Origin: Prauserella salsuginis
GTDB lineage: Bacteria > Actinomycetota > Actinomycetes > Mycobacteriales > Pseudonocardiaceae
Direction of reading: 5' to 3'
DNA: 64,000 nucleotides
Assembly: GCF_024648885.1 (NCBI RefSeq)
Contig: NZ_JANBBF010000008.1
Location: 682,001 to 746,000 of the forward strand
Numbering within the stretch: the first letter of the stretch is position 1; every line of letters begins with the position of its first letter. Made by a program: the position numbers and the translations under genes. This document shows, piece after piece, positions 48,495 to 57,325 of this stretch. The notes below the pieces were generated by a model that did no database searches, had not been told where the DNA came from, and worked only from the letters and a program-made list of their open reading frames with translations.

Positions 48495-51400
48495 GAGGGC
48501 CTTGATGATGCGCTTCACCGACACCGGATACGCGGTCTTGAGCGTCTGGGCGAAGAAGCTGATCCGGAGCTCCTCGATCATCCAGCGGATCTCGGCGAGT
48601 TCCGGGCTCGGTTCCGCTCGCGGCGGCACCTCGTCGAGCACCCCGCGGTACTCGTCGGCCAGCCAGGTGATCTCCCGCAGCCGCTCGACGTCCCGCGCCG
48701 GATCGGTGGGCAGTTTCTCCAGCCTTCGAGCGACGCCCCGTACGTACCGCACCAGGTCGGGCAACCGGTCGTAGCCGGTCGCGGTGACGAAACCGTCGTA
48801 CACGAGCGAATCCAGATGCGCCCGGGCGTCGGCCAACGACTCCGCGATCGCTCGTCCGTCCATATCGGACAACGCAGCTTCGACCTCGTGGGCCGCGGTG
48901 AGGATCTGCTCCACCTCACCCAGCACGGTGAGGACGGTCGGGTTCAGCCGCTGCCCCACCGCCTTCACCAACGAGGGGAACGCGGCCTCGTCCCGCACCG
49001 GTCCACCGGCCTCGGCGATCAGCTTGTCCACCGCACAGTCGACGCAGTCCTCGAGCAGCCCCTGCACGCCGCCGTGCGGATTGCGCGACAGGACGAGCTT
49101 CGACCGGTTGCCGAGATTGCGGTTGATGTACTTCATCGGCGACGGCAGGGCGAGCCGGACGAGCTTGCGTGTGCCCGCACGCATCGCCGCGACCTGCTGG
49201 CCGGGTGTGTCGAACATCCGCACCGCAACGGAGTCGCCCTTGTCGACCAACGCGGGATACGCCTTGACCGCGTGGCCGCCGCGGTTCGCCTCGAACACCT
49301 CCGGCAGCGTTCCGAACGCCGCGGTGGTCAACCCGTCGCGTTCCACGTCGTCGGCCGCGGCGGAGATCGTCTCCCGCACCCGGTCGCCGAGCTTGTCGCG
49401 CAACGCCTCGAGCTCCTTGCCCTCGGCCACCGCGGCGCCGGTGTCGTCGACGATGCGGAACGTCATCCGCAGGTGGTCGGCCACGGCCTCCGGGTCCCAC
49501 TCACCGACCGGCACGGCGACCCCGCGCAGCCGCTCCAGCTGTGCACTCAGTTCGTCGAGCAGCGGCCCACGCGAGGGGTCCACGTGCGCGAGCACCTCAC
49601 GGGCGGTGTCCGGGGCGGGCACGAAATTGCGCCGGGTCGCCTTCGGCAGCGACTTGATCAGCGCGGTCACGAGCTCCTCGCGCAGTCCCGGGACCTGCCA
49701 GTCGAACCCGTCGGCCGCGACCTGGTTCAGGACGGGGAGTGGAATATGGACGGTGACGCCGTCGGCGTCCGCGCCCGGCTCGAACTGGTACGTCAGCGAC
49801 AGCCGCAACTCCCCCTGCTGCCACGTGTCGGGATAGTCGGCGGCGCGCACCTCGTCGGACGCGGCGTTGATGAGCATCGTCTTCTCGAAGCTCAGCAGGT
49901 CCGGTTCGCTGCGCGAGGCCTTCTTCCACCACGCGTCGAAGTGGCTTCCCGACACCACGTCGTCGGGGATCCGCTCGTCGTAGAAGACGAACAACGTTTC
50001 GTCGTCGACGAGGATGTCCCGTCTGCGGGCGCGGTTCTCCAGATCCTCGACCTCGTCGAGCAGTGCCCGGTTCTCGTGGAAGAACCGGTGCCGGGTGTCC
50101 CAGTCGCCGTCGACGAGCGCGCGGCGGATGAACAGTTCCCGCGAGGTCTCCGGATCGATCCGGCCGTAGTTCACCGTGCGGCCCGCGACCAGGGGCACGC
50201 CGTAGAGCGTCACGCGCTCCGACGCCATCACCGCCGCCTGCTTACGCTCCCAGTGCGGTTCCGAGTACGTGCGCTTGACCAGGTGCCCGGCGAGCGGCTC
50301 GATCCACTCGGGCTCCACCCGCGCGTTCACCCGCGCCCACAGCCTGGACGTCTCGACCAGTTCCGCGGAGGCGATCCAGCGCGGCTGCTTCTTGAACAGC
50401 GCCGAACCGGGGAAGACGGAGAACCGAGTGCCGCGCGCGCCGAGGTAGTCGCCCTTCTCGGGGTCCTTCAGACCGATGTGCGACAGCAGTCCCGCCAGCA
50501 GTGAGGTGTGGATACGCTGCGGATCGCCCGGCACACTGTTGAGCGTGATGTCGAGCGGTTTGAGCAGCTGCCGCAGCTGGCTGTAGACGTCCTGCCACTC
50601 CCGCACCCGCAGATGATTCAGGTACTCCGCGCGGCACATCTTGCGGAACTGGTTGCCCGACAGTTCCTTCTGCTTCTCGCGCAGATAGTTCCACAGGTTC
50701 AGATACGCCAGGAAGTCGGAATCCTTGTCGCGGAACCGCGCATGTTGCTGCGCGGCGGCCTCCTTGTGCTCGGCGGGCCGCTCCCGTGGATCCTGAATGG
50801 ACAGCCCGGCCGCGATGATCATCACTTCGCGGACGCAGCCGTTCTCGGCACCTTCGAGGATCATCCTGCCGAGCCGCGGATCGACCGGCAACTGTGCGAG
50901 CCGCTTGCCGACCGGCGTCAGCCTGCCCTTCTGCGCGTCGAGCGCACCCAGTTCCTGCAGCAGCTGCACCCCCGCGGTGACCTGCCTGCGGTCCGGCGGC
51001 TCGACGAACGGGAACGCGGCCACGTCGCCCAGGCCCAGCGAGGTCATCTGCAGGATGACCGAGGCCAGGTTGGTGCGCAGGATCTCCGGATCGGTGAACT
51101 CAGGACGGGCGTCGAAGTCGTCCTCGGAGTACAGCCTGATGCAGATACCGTCCGACGTCCGGCCGCAGCGGCCCTTGCGCTGGTTGGCCGAGGCCTGTGA
51201 CACCGGCTCGATCGGCAGCCGCTGCACCTTCGTGCGGTGGCTGTAACGCGAGATGCGTGCCGTTCCCGGATCGACGACGTACTTGATGCCGGGCACGGTC
51301 AGCGAGGTCTCCGCGACGTTGGTGGCGACGACGATGCGCCTGCCCGTGTGCCGCTGGAACACCCGGTGCTGATCGGCGGCCGACAGCCGCGCGTACAGCG

Positions 51401-52388
51401 GCACCACCTCGGTGTTCGGCAGCTCCATCGCGGCCAGTGCGTCCCCGGCGTCGCGGATCTCCCGCTCGCCCGACGCGAACACGAGGATGTCGCCCGGCCC
51501 CTCGGCGACCAGTTCCCGGACGGCGTCGGTGATCGCCTGCGTCTGGTCGCGGTCCGAATCGGCGTCGGGGTCGTCGGGATCGACGATCGGCCGGTAGCGC
51601 ACCTCGACCGGATACGTCCGTCCCGAGACCTCCAGCACCGGCGCAGGCTCCCCGTCAGCGCCGGCGAAGTGCCGCGCGAAGCGGTCGGGATCGATCGTGG
51701 CGGAGGTGATGATCACCTTCAGGTCGGGCCGCTTCGGCAGTAGCTGTTTCAGGTACCCGAGCAGGAAGTCGATGTTGAGGCTGCGCTCGTGTGCCTCGTC
51801 GATGATGAGGACCTCGTACTGGCGCAGCATCCGGTCGCGCGCGATCTCCGCGAGCAGGATGCCGTCGGTCATCACCTTCAGCAGCGTGTCGTCGCTCGAG
51901 GTGTCGGTGAACCGCACCTTGTAGCCGACGGCCGCGCCGAGCTCGGACTTCACCTCGCTCGCCACTCGCTCGGCGACGGTGCGGGCCGCGAGTCGCCGCG
52001 GCTGCGTGTGCCCGATCTGCCCGCGCACGCCGAGTCCCAGGTCGAGGCAGATCTTCGGCAGCTGGGTGGTCTTGCCCGACCCGGTCTCCCCCGCCACGAT
52101 CACGACCTGGTTGTCCCGGATCGCCTCGGCGAGGTCCTCGGCGCGGCCGCTCACCGGAAGCTGCTGCGGGTATGTGATGTGCGGCATCGCCTCGCGGCGC
52201 CTGCGCACCCGCTCCTCGGCCCGGTCGATGTCGGAGGAGATCTCCGCGGCGATCGCCGAGAGCTTGGCAGGCTTCGCGTTGCGGGACTTGCGGGCGCCGT
52301 CGATCCGGCGCCGCACCCGGTGGGCGTCGCCGATGGTCAGACCGGACAGCCGCGGACGCAGCTCATCGAGAGGGGAACGTGCAGACAT
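48477..52388 (-). CDS. hrpA: ATP-dependent RNA helicase HrpA
   Basis: A 1303-residue DEAH-box helicase of the HrpA type, an enzyme of mRNA/ribosome metabolism. Motif I is GETGSGKT (100-107), motif II DEAH (197-200), motif III SATIDPDRF, and motif VI is QRKGRCGRT. The HA2 and OB-fold regions and the long DUF3418 C-terminal domain follow. Length is normal for the family. ATG 52388 has only a weak ribosome site. The protein ends in DKAPL, encoded by the innermost copy of a tandem repeat that continues beyond the stop. Confidence 0.95.
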   Translation of the reverse strand: MSARSPLDELRPRLSGLTIGDAHRVRRRIDGARKSRNAKPAKLSAIAAEISSDIDRAEERVRRRREAMPHITYPQQLPVSGRAEDLAEAIRDNQVVIVAGETGSGKTTQLPKICLDLGLGVRGQIGHTQPRRLAARTVAERVASEVKSELGAAVGYKVRFTDTSSDDTLLKVMTDGILLAEIARDRMLRQYEVLIIDEAHERSLNIDFLLGYLKQLLPKRPDLKVIITSATIDPDRFARHFAGADGEPAPVLEVSGRTYPVEVRYRPIVDPDDPDADSDRDQTQAITDAVRELVAEGPGDILVFASGEREIRDAGDALAAMELPNTEVVPLYARLSAADQHRVFQRHTGRRIVVATNVAETSLTVPGIKYVVDPGTARISRYSHRTKVQRLPIEPVSQASANQRKGRCGRTSDGICIRLYSEDDFDARPEFTDPEILRTNLASVILQMTSLGLGDVAAFPFVEPPDRRQVTAGVQLLQELGALDAQKGRLTPVGKRLAQLPVDPRLGRMILEGAENGCVREVMIIAAGLSIQDPRERPAEHKEAAAQQHARFRDKDSDFLAYLNLWNYLREKQKELSGNQFRKMCRAEYLNHLRVREWQDVYSQLRQLLKPLDITLNSVPGDPQRIHTSLLAGLLSHIGLKDPEKGDYLGARGTRFSVFPGSALFKKQPRWIASAELVETSRLWARVNARVEPEWIEPLAGHLVKRTYSEPHWERKQAAVMASERVTLYGVPLVAGRTVNYGRIDPETSRELFIRRALVDGDWDTRHRFFHENRALLDEVEDLENRARRRDILVDDETLFVFYDERIPDDVVSGSHFDAWWKKASRSEPDLLSFEKTMLINAASDEVRAADYPDTWQQGELRLSLTYQFEPGADADGVTVHIPLPVLNQVAADGFDWQVPGLREELVTALIKSLPKATRRNFVPAPDTAREVLAHVDPSRGPLLDELSAQLERLRGVAVPVGEWDPEAVADHLRMTFRIVDDTGAAVAEGKELEALRDKLGDRVRETISAAADDVERDGLTTAAFGTLPEVFEANRGGHAVKAYPALVDKGDSVAVRMFDTPGQQVAAMRAGTRKLVRLALPSPMKYINRNLGNRSKLVLSRNPHGGVQGLLEDCVDCAVDKLIAEAGGPVRDEAAFPSLVKAVGQRLNPTVLTVLGEVEQILTAAHEVEAALSDMDGRAIAESLADARAHLDSLVYDGFVTATGYDRLPDLVRYVRGVARRLEKLPTDPARDVERLREITWLADEYRGVLDEVPPRAEPSPELAEIRWMIEELRISFFAQTLKTAYPVSVKRIIKALDKAPL

Positions 52389-52587
52389 ACCGCCCGACAG
52401 CCTACCGGGCGCGTCCGCTCCGCTCCTCCGATTATCGCCACTCGGCGGCGGGGCCCGCACCGGCGCTCACACGCGCCCTCTAGGCTGCGCGTGTCCCCAC
52501 ACACGCACCCCGGCGCGTGTCCCGGCCCAGGCGGTTCGCGGCCGGGACCGGCAGCACGGGTGAACGCGACACGGAAGGCAGCGGCAC

Positions 52588-53250
52588 GTGAGGAAGATCC
52601 TCCCGGGAGTCGTCGTGGCCATCGCGGCACTGACGGGACTCGGCGGATGCAGCGGCGCGCCCGACACCCGGCTCGCGGCGGACACCCGGCCCGTCACCGC
52701 GACCGAGCAGATCACCGTGGACCCCTTCACCGAGTCCGGCGAACCCGACCCCGGCCTCGACATCGTCGAGAAGGGCGAGGGCAACTGCTGGCAGTCGTGG
52801 GTCAGCATCGCGGGCTCGGATGCCCGCCGCTGCGCTCCCGTGCTGAAGGGCGACTCGCACACCTCGCAGGAAGTGCACGACCCGTGCTACCTGCACGTCC
52901 GGCCGGGGCCGGATCGGGCGATCTGCATCCAGAACCCGACGACCGGCGAGGCGACGGGTTTCGAGGTCGTGGAGGACACCGGGCCCGCACCGGAGGAAGC
53001 ACAGCGCCACCGGCCGTGGTTCATCGAGCTCGCCGACGGCCGCCGCTGCGTGCCGATGCCCGGCGCCGACGACCCCGAGTCCACCGAGGAGGACCCGACC
53101 TACGGGTGCGGCCGGAACGACTACCTCTACGGCCTGCCGGACATGACGAAACGCGTGTGGACGATCGCCAACCGGCACGGCGAGGCCGAGCGGCGCACCG
53201 AACCCGGCCCGGAGCTCGACAGGGCATCGATCCGCACGGTGTGGTTCTGA
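52588..53250 (+). CDS. Putative six-cysteine lipoprotein (first of a tandem pair)
   Basis: A 220-residue secreted lipoprotein of unknown function. The signal peptide ends in a lipobox with lipidated Cys21 (LGGC). The mature part has six cysteines in the order GNC, RRC, DPC, AIC, RRC, YGC, so three disulfides are likely. A Pro/Asp-rich linker precedes the C-terminal block YLYGLPDMTKRVWTI. The next gene is a clear paralogue with the same cysteines, and only two bases separate them. GTG start after GGAAGG. Confidence 0.85.
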   Translation: MRKILPGVVVAIAALTGLGGCSGAPDTRLAADTRPVTATEQITVDPFTESGEPDPGLDIVEKGEGNCWQSWVSIAGSDARRCAPVLKGDSHTSQEVHDPCYLHVRPGPDRAICIQNPTTGEATGFEVVEDTGPAPEEAQRHRPWFIELADGRRCVPMPGADDPESTEEDPTYGCGRNDYLYGLPDMTKRVWTIANRHGEAERRTEPGPELDRASIRTVWF

Positions 53251-53252
53251 CC

Positions 53253-53891
53253 GTGACGACCCGCCGCTCGCGCACCCGCCGCGCCGCCATCGGCCTGGGC
53301 GCCGCACTCGTCGCCCTCGCAGGCTGCACCGATGCGGACGCGGACGGATCCGCTCGCACCTCCCCGGTGACGGCGACCCGCGCGGTGCACCTCGACCCGT
53401 TCACCCCGTCCGGCCGGCCCGCACCGGAATTCACCGTCGTCGACCGCGCCGCGGCGAAATGCTCCGCGTCCGGGGTGAACCTGTCGGATCCCGATGCGCG
53501 CCGGTGCATGACCACGGACGGCTACTTCCTGTACGACCCGTGTTTCGTCCGGCACCGGCCGCGCCCCGACGTCGCGCTGTGCGTGCAGAACCCGACGACG
53601 TCCGAGGCCGTGCGCATCCGGATCGTCGAGGACACGCCGAGACCGCCCGGCGACGTGCGTCCCGACCGGCCGTGGTTCCTCGAACTCGCCGACGGTCGTC
53701 GCTGCGTCCCCGCGCCCAGCCCCACCGAGGACGACCCGCCCGGCAGGCCGACCTACACGTGCGGCAGCGACGACCACCTCTACGGCCTGCCGGACACCAC
53801 GAAACACGTGTGGACGATCACCAACCGGCACGGAGGCGCCGACGAGCCGGGCCCGCCGCGCCGGGTGAGCATCCGCACCGCCTGGCTCTGA
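53253..53891 (+). CDS. Putative six-cysteine lipoprotein (second of a tandem pair)
   Basis: A 212-residue paralogue of the preceding protein. An Arg-rich start and hydrophobic stretch end at a lipobox with Cys25 (LAGC). All six cysteines are kept (AKC, RRC, DPC, ALC, RRC, YTC), as are QNPTT, RPWFLELADGRRC and LYGLPDTTKHVWTI. Function unknown. The GTG start lies two bases past the upstream stop. No ribosome site is evident, so translation probably depends on the first gene. I see no enzymatic motif. Confidence 0.85.
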   Translation: MTTRRSRTRRAAIGLGAALVALAGCTDADADGSARTSPVTATRAVHLDPFTPSGRPAPEFTVVDRAAAKCSASGVNLSDPDARRCMTTDGYFLYDPCFVRHRPRPDVALCVQNPTTSEAVRIRIVEDTPRPPGDVRPDRPWFLELADGRRCVPAPSPTEDDPPGRPTYTCGSDDHLYGLPDTTKHVWTITNRHGGADEPGPPRRVSIRTAWL

Positions 53892-54076
53892 CCGGCGCGC
53901 CCCGCCTGCACCGGCGACGACACGGGCAACCCCCGGCCAACCCTGCCCGATTGGTCCCGTTTGCACCGTGAGCGGTACACCCGTCTCAGATCACTCCGCA
54001 TCCCGGGAATAGTTAGCCATGCTCGGTACTTGTTCGAGGAGGACGTGCGTCGTCACATCGATCACCGGGAGGAACC

Positions 54077-55318
54077 GTGACCGCAGCCACGACCGTGGCC
54101 CCCGTCGCCGATGCAGGAGCTCGGCTCAGCCGCACCGGCCGGTTGCGATTCGCGCTCATCCTCGGCGGGTTGACCGCGTTCGGCCCGCTGTCGATCGACA
54201 TGTACCTGCCGGCGCTGCCCGGCATGGCAGGCGACTTCTCCGCCGCCAATTCGCTGGTCCAGCTCACGCTCGCGGCGTTCGTCGTCGGGCTCGGAGCGGG
54301 CCAGCTCGTCGCAGGGCCACTGTCGGATGCCTTCGGCAGACGGGTACCGCTGCTGGCCGGCGTCGCGCTCTACATCGCCGCGAGTGTGCTGTGTGTGCTC
54401 AGCCCCTCGATCGAAGTGCTGATCGCGGCGCGAGCGCTGCAGGCCTTCGGCGCGGCCGCGGGCATCGTCATCGCCCGTGCGACCGTCCGCGACCTCTTCT
54501 CCGGCATCGCCATGTCCCGGTTCTTCTCCGCGCTGATGCTGGTCTCGGGCGTGGCGCCGATCCTCGCACCGATCATCGGCGGTCAGCTGCTCACCGTCAC
54601 CTCCTGGCGCGGAATCTTCGCCGTCCTCGCCGCGTTCGGCGGGCTGCTCCTGCTGGTCGCCGCGCTGGCTCTGCCGGAGACGCTGCCGGAGGCCTCGCGC
54701 AGGCCGGCACGGATCGGTGGCGTCCTGCGCACGTACCTCAGCCTGCTGCGGCACCGTGCATTCCTGGGCTGCGCCCTCACCATCGGCCTCGGGTTCGCCG
54801 GCATGTTCACCTACATCTCGGCGTCCAGCTTCGTACTCCAGGACATCTACGGCCTCGGCCCGCAGACCTACAGCTTCGTCTTCGGCGGCGGCGCGGTCGG
54901 CCTGGTCGCGATGACACAGGTCAACGCCCGCTTGGTCGGCCGATTCAGCCAACGGTCCCTGCTGCGCACCGGACTGTTGACCGGCACGACGGCGGCCGTC
55001 GCCGCCACGATCGCCGCGGCCGCCGGGCTCGGCCTGCCCGTGCTGCTGCCCGCGATCTACCTGGTCGTGTGCTCGAACGGCATGGTGATGCCCAACGCCA
55101 TGGCGCTGGCGATGGCGGACCACCCGGACAAAGCGGGATCGGCATCGGCACTGCTCGGCGTGCTGCAGTTCCTCGTCGCGGGTGCGGCCTCCCCGCTGAT
55201 CGGACTGTTCGGCGAAGGCTCGGCCGTCCCGATGGCCGCGCTCATGGCCGTGTTCTTCGGACTGGCCCTGACGAGCTTCCTGCTCATGGTCGGATCCCGC
55301 ACAGCGAACCGAGCCTGA
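54077..55318 (+). CDS. Bcr/CflA family multidrug efflux MFS transporter
   Basis: A 413-residue major facilitator with twelve predicted helices. Marks of the Bcr/CflA drug-resistance branch are DMYLPALPGM near residue 41, the loop 2-3 motif GPLSDAFGRR, and RALQAFGAAAGIVIARATVRD. These transporters export drugs such as bicyclomycin or sulfonamides and sometimes cysteine peptides; the substrate here is unknown. GTG 54077 has GGGAGG upstream. The 185 bases before it contain its promoter region and no gene. Confidence 0.93.
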   Translation: MTAATTVAPVADAGARLSRTGRLRFALILGGLTAFGPLSIDMYLPALPGMAGDFSAANSLVQLTLAAFVVGLGAGQLVAGPLSDAFGRRVPLLAGVALYIAASVLCVLSPSIEVLIAARALQAFGAAAGIVIARATVRDLFSGIAMSRFFSALMLVSGVAPILAPIIGGQLLTVTSWRGIFAVLAAFGGLLLLVAALALPETLPEASRRPARIGGVLRTYLSLLRHRAFLGCALTIGLGFAGMFTYISASSFVLQDIYGLGPQTYSFVFGGGAVGLVAMTQVNARLVGRFSQRSLLRTGLLTGTTAAVAATIAAAAGLGLPVLLPAIYLVVCSNGMVMPNAMALAMADHPDKAGSASALLGVLQFLVAGAASPLIGLFGEGSAVPMAALMAVFFGLALTSFLLMVGSRTANRA

Positions 55319-55354
55319 CCTGCGGTCCCGCGCCGGCAATGGCACCGTGATCAC

Positions 55355-55642
55355 ATGGCCGACGAGGACCCCGGACCGCTTCACATCCGGATCGGCGACG
55401 AAGAACTACTCATCCGCCGCCGCTACGAAGTGGCGAGCATCGTCAACGACCTGCTGATCGCGCTCTGGTTCGTCATCGGCAGCGTGCTGTTCTTCTCCGA
55501 CAGCACCGAGTACGCCGGGACGTGGCTGTTTCTCATCGGCAGCATCCAGCTGATGATCCGTCCCGCCATTCGGCTCCGGCGGCGCGTTCACCTGCGACGA
55601 TTCCGATCCGGCGAGCCCACCGAAGCCTCACACGACTTCTGA
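55355..55642 (+). CDS. YrhK-like small membrane protein
   Basis: A 95-residue protein with two hydrophobic helices (about 28-46 and 54-72) flanked by a charged N-terminus and a basic C-terminus (RLRRRVHLRRFR). The ASIVNDLLIALWFVIGS and TWLFLIGSIQLMIRP blocks fit the YrhK domain, whose function is unknown. It lies 36 bases after the efflux gene on the same strand and may be co-transcribed. Confidence 0.8.
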   Translation: MADEDPGPLHIRIGDEELLIRRRYEVASIVNDLLIALWFVIGSVLFFSDSTEYAGTWLFLIGSIQLMIRPAIRLRRRVHLRRFRSGEPTEASHDF

Positions 55643-55745
55643 GGCAGCGGGTTTGTGACATTCCGTGCGTCAGTCGCGTCATGGGGTAGCCGCGGCTGCG
55701 TCCCACCTGTGCTCAGCCCGATGAAGCAGGAGGAAGGCGGTCGGC

Positions 55746-55967
55746 ATGTCGGATCAGAACGAGTGGGTCGTTCCCTGCCGTGACCTGGCGGGACGCAAAC
55801 GCAAGCTCACCGTGTTCTCCAGCGAGCAGCAGGTGGTCGTCGTCGCTCCGCCCGGGGAGACGGCCGTGCTCGGCCCGCTCGAGGTCGGCCGGTTCCGCGC
55901 CGCGTTGCGCGACGCCGTCGTCCATCTCGCCCAGCACGACCAGGACGAAGCGGGCGACCTCGTGTGA
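55746..55967 (+). CDS. Small hypothetical protein (73 residues)
   Basis: A 73-residue soluble protein with no domain I recognise. It looks genuine: a strong AGGAGGA site lies 12 bases before the ATG, and codon use is typical of the region. It has one cysteine (PCRDL), a strand-rich middle (KLTVFSSEQQVVVVAPPGE) and an acidic C-terminal helix. Confidence 0.7.
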   Translation: MSDQNEWVVPCRDLAGRKRKLTVFSSEQQVVVVAPPGETAVLGPLEVGRFRAALRDAVVHLAQHDQDEAGDLV

Positions 55968-56025
55968 CGTGCCCGCCCCGCCCGGCGCGGGCACGACCGG
56001 CGGCCGGAACCGGCCCTGCCGGATG

Positions 56026-56253
56026 TCAGTTGTGGTCATCGCGGCGCAAGCCCGCCGTCGCGGTATGGCGTACCGCCTCGTCGTAGGAGTCCTCGATACG
56101 CACGGCGACGGCACCGGGCTCGACTTCCCTCCCCCACCACGGCGTGCCGGGCTGCACCCGCGCACCGCCGTGATCCTTGACCGTCGCGACCGAACCGTCC
56201 CCGTGGAATTGCTCCATGTTGTGCATGCGCAGGTCCGGTTCGGGTGAGCCCAT
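56026..56253 (-). CDS. Small hypothetical protein (75 residues)
   Basis: A 75-residue open frame of no recognised family, with balanced composition (GDGSVATVKDHGGARVQPG, then a VAVRIEDSYDEAV stretch) that does not look like an antisense shadow. It may start at the internal Met of MHNMEQF instead. The ribosome site is weak, so the call is tentative. Confidence 0.45.
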   Translation of the reverse strand: MGSPEPDLRMHNMEQFHGDGSVATVKDHGGARVQPGTPWWGREVEPGAVAVRIEDSYDEAVRHTATAGLRRDDHN

Positions 56254-56564
56254 GCTGTCGCCGATCGCGCTGATCAGTCACAGATCGCGCTGCGCCGACC
56301 GGGTCCCAGCACTTCGGCCATGGCCATACCGATTACGCCGCCGACCGGTTCGCCATGACGTAAGCGACCATGGTGTGCTCCCATCCCGACGCCGCAGCAC
56401 CCGACGGTGTCGGTGTTGTCGACGTTGGTCCTCGGCGGGCCGTCGACAGGTCCTCGGCACACGCCACACCTCGGGAGACGCGTGCGAACGCAATTTCTCC
56501 GAACCGAGGCAGATCACAACGATGCGACCGCCGGCGCGGGAGCCCGGGGCCCTGCGAACGCCGC
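56254..56564. other. Gap without a recognisable gene
   Basis: About 310 bases between a small minus-strand frame and the gntR promoter. Short frames exist on both strands, but none has a ribosome site or family features. Confidence 0.4.
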
Positions 56565-56593
56565 TTGTGCTCACCCACCTCGCCACCTAATGT
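56565..56593 (+). promoter_or_regulatory. Candidate promoter with leaderless gntR start
   Basis: TTGTGC (56565-56570) and TAATGT (56588-56593) are spaced 17 bases apart. The -10 lies seven bases before the gntR ATG, which fits a leaderless transcript. TGTACA (56591-56596) overlaps the -10 and could be a GntR contact. Confidence 0.5.
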
Positions 56594-56599
56594 ACAGGT

Positions 56600-57325
56600 A
56601 TGAACAGGACTGATCAGGATCGTCCGACGAGGTTCAGCAAGCGGGACCGGCTGGTGCACGAACTCTCCCGACAGATCCATACGGGCGTGCTGACCCGCGG
56701 CCAGCAGCTGCCCGCGGAACACGAACTCGCCGAACGGTTCGAAGTCAGCCGCGGCACCGTGCGCAGCGCGCTGTCCGAGCTGCAGCGCCGCGAGCTCATC
56801 GCCACCCAGACGGGCGTCGGATCCTTCGTGACGTTCGACGGTGTCGAACTGGACCAGACCATCGGCTGGGCGACCGCGCTCTCGCGATCGGGTTTCGACA
56901 TCCGGGCGGAACTGCTCGACATCGAGAAGGCGGCCGACCCCGAGCTGACCGCCCGCTTCGGGGTCGCGGAGTTCATCGCGGTCCGCCGACTTCGACGTGA
57001 CCGGGCCGCGGGGCCAGTGTCCTACGAGGTGGCATTGGTGCCCAAGACCGGCGAGCTCGCGAACCTGCCGCGACGCGGGCTGGTCGACGACTCCCTCACC
57101 GCGACCCTCGCCGCGGCGGGATTGCATCCGGCACGGGGAGAGCAGTGGATCGGCACCGAGTCGCTGACCGCGCACACGGCCGAACTACTCGAGCGGCGTG
57201 AGGGCGAGTTGTTCCTTCGGGCGACGAGGACCAGCACCGACTCCGCCGGCGGACTCGTCGAGCACGTCATCAGTCTGCTGGACCCGGCTCGTTTCCAGTT
57301 CCACCTGACGTTCGGTACCGCATGA
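56600..57325 (+). CDS. GntR/HutC family transcriptional regulator
   Basis: A 241-residue regulator. The N-terminal GntR winged helix has LPAEHELAERFEVSRGTVRSALSEL (split around residues 39-63). The C-terminal UTRA effector domain (about 95-235) marks the HutC subfamily, which senses small metabolites. It has no ribosome site but a well-placed promoter suggesting leaderless translation. Its stop overlaps the next start as ATGA, so it is the first gene of the ARH-permease-kinase operon and its likely repressor. E. coli YegW occupies the same position relative to yegU and yegV. Confidence 0.93.
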   Translation: MNRTDQDRPTRFSKRDRLVHELSRQIHTGVLTRGQQLPAEHELAERFEVSRGTVRSALSELQRRELIATQTGVGSFVTFDGVELDQTIGWATALSRSGFDIRAELLDIEKAADPELTARFGVAEFIAVRRLRRDRAAGPVSYEVALVPKTGELANLPRRGLVDDSLTATLAAAGLHPARGEQWIGTESLTAHTAELLERREGELFLRATRTSTDSAGGLVEHVISLLDPARFQFHLTFGTA

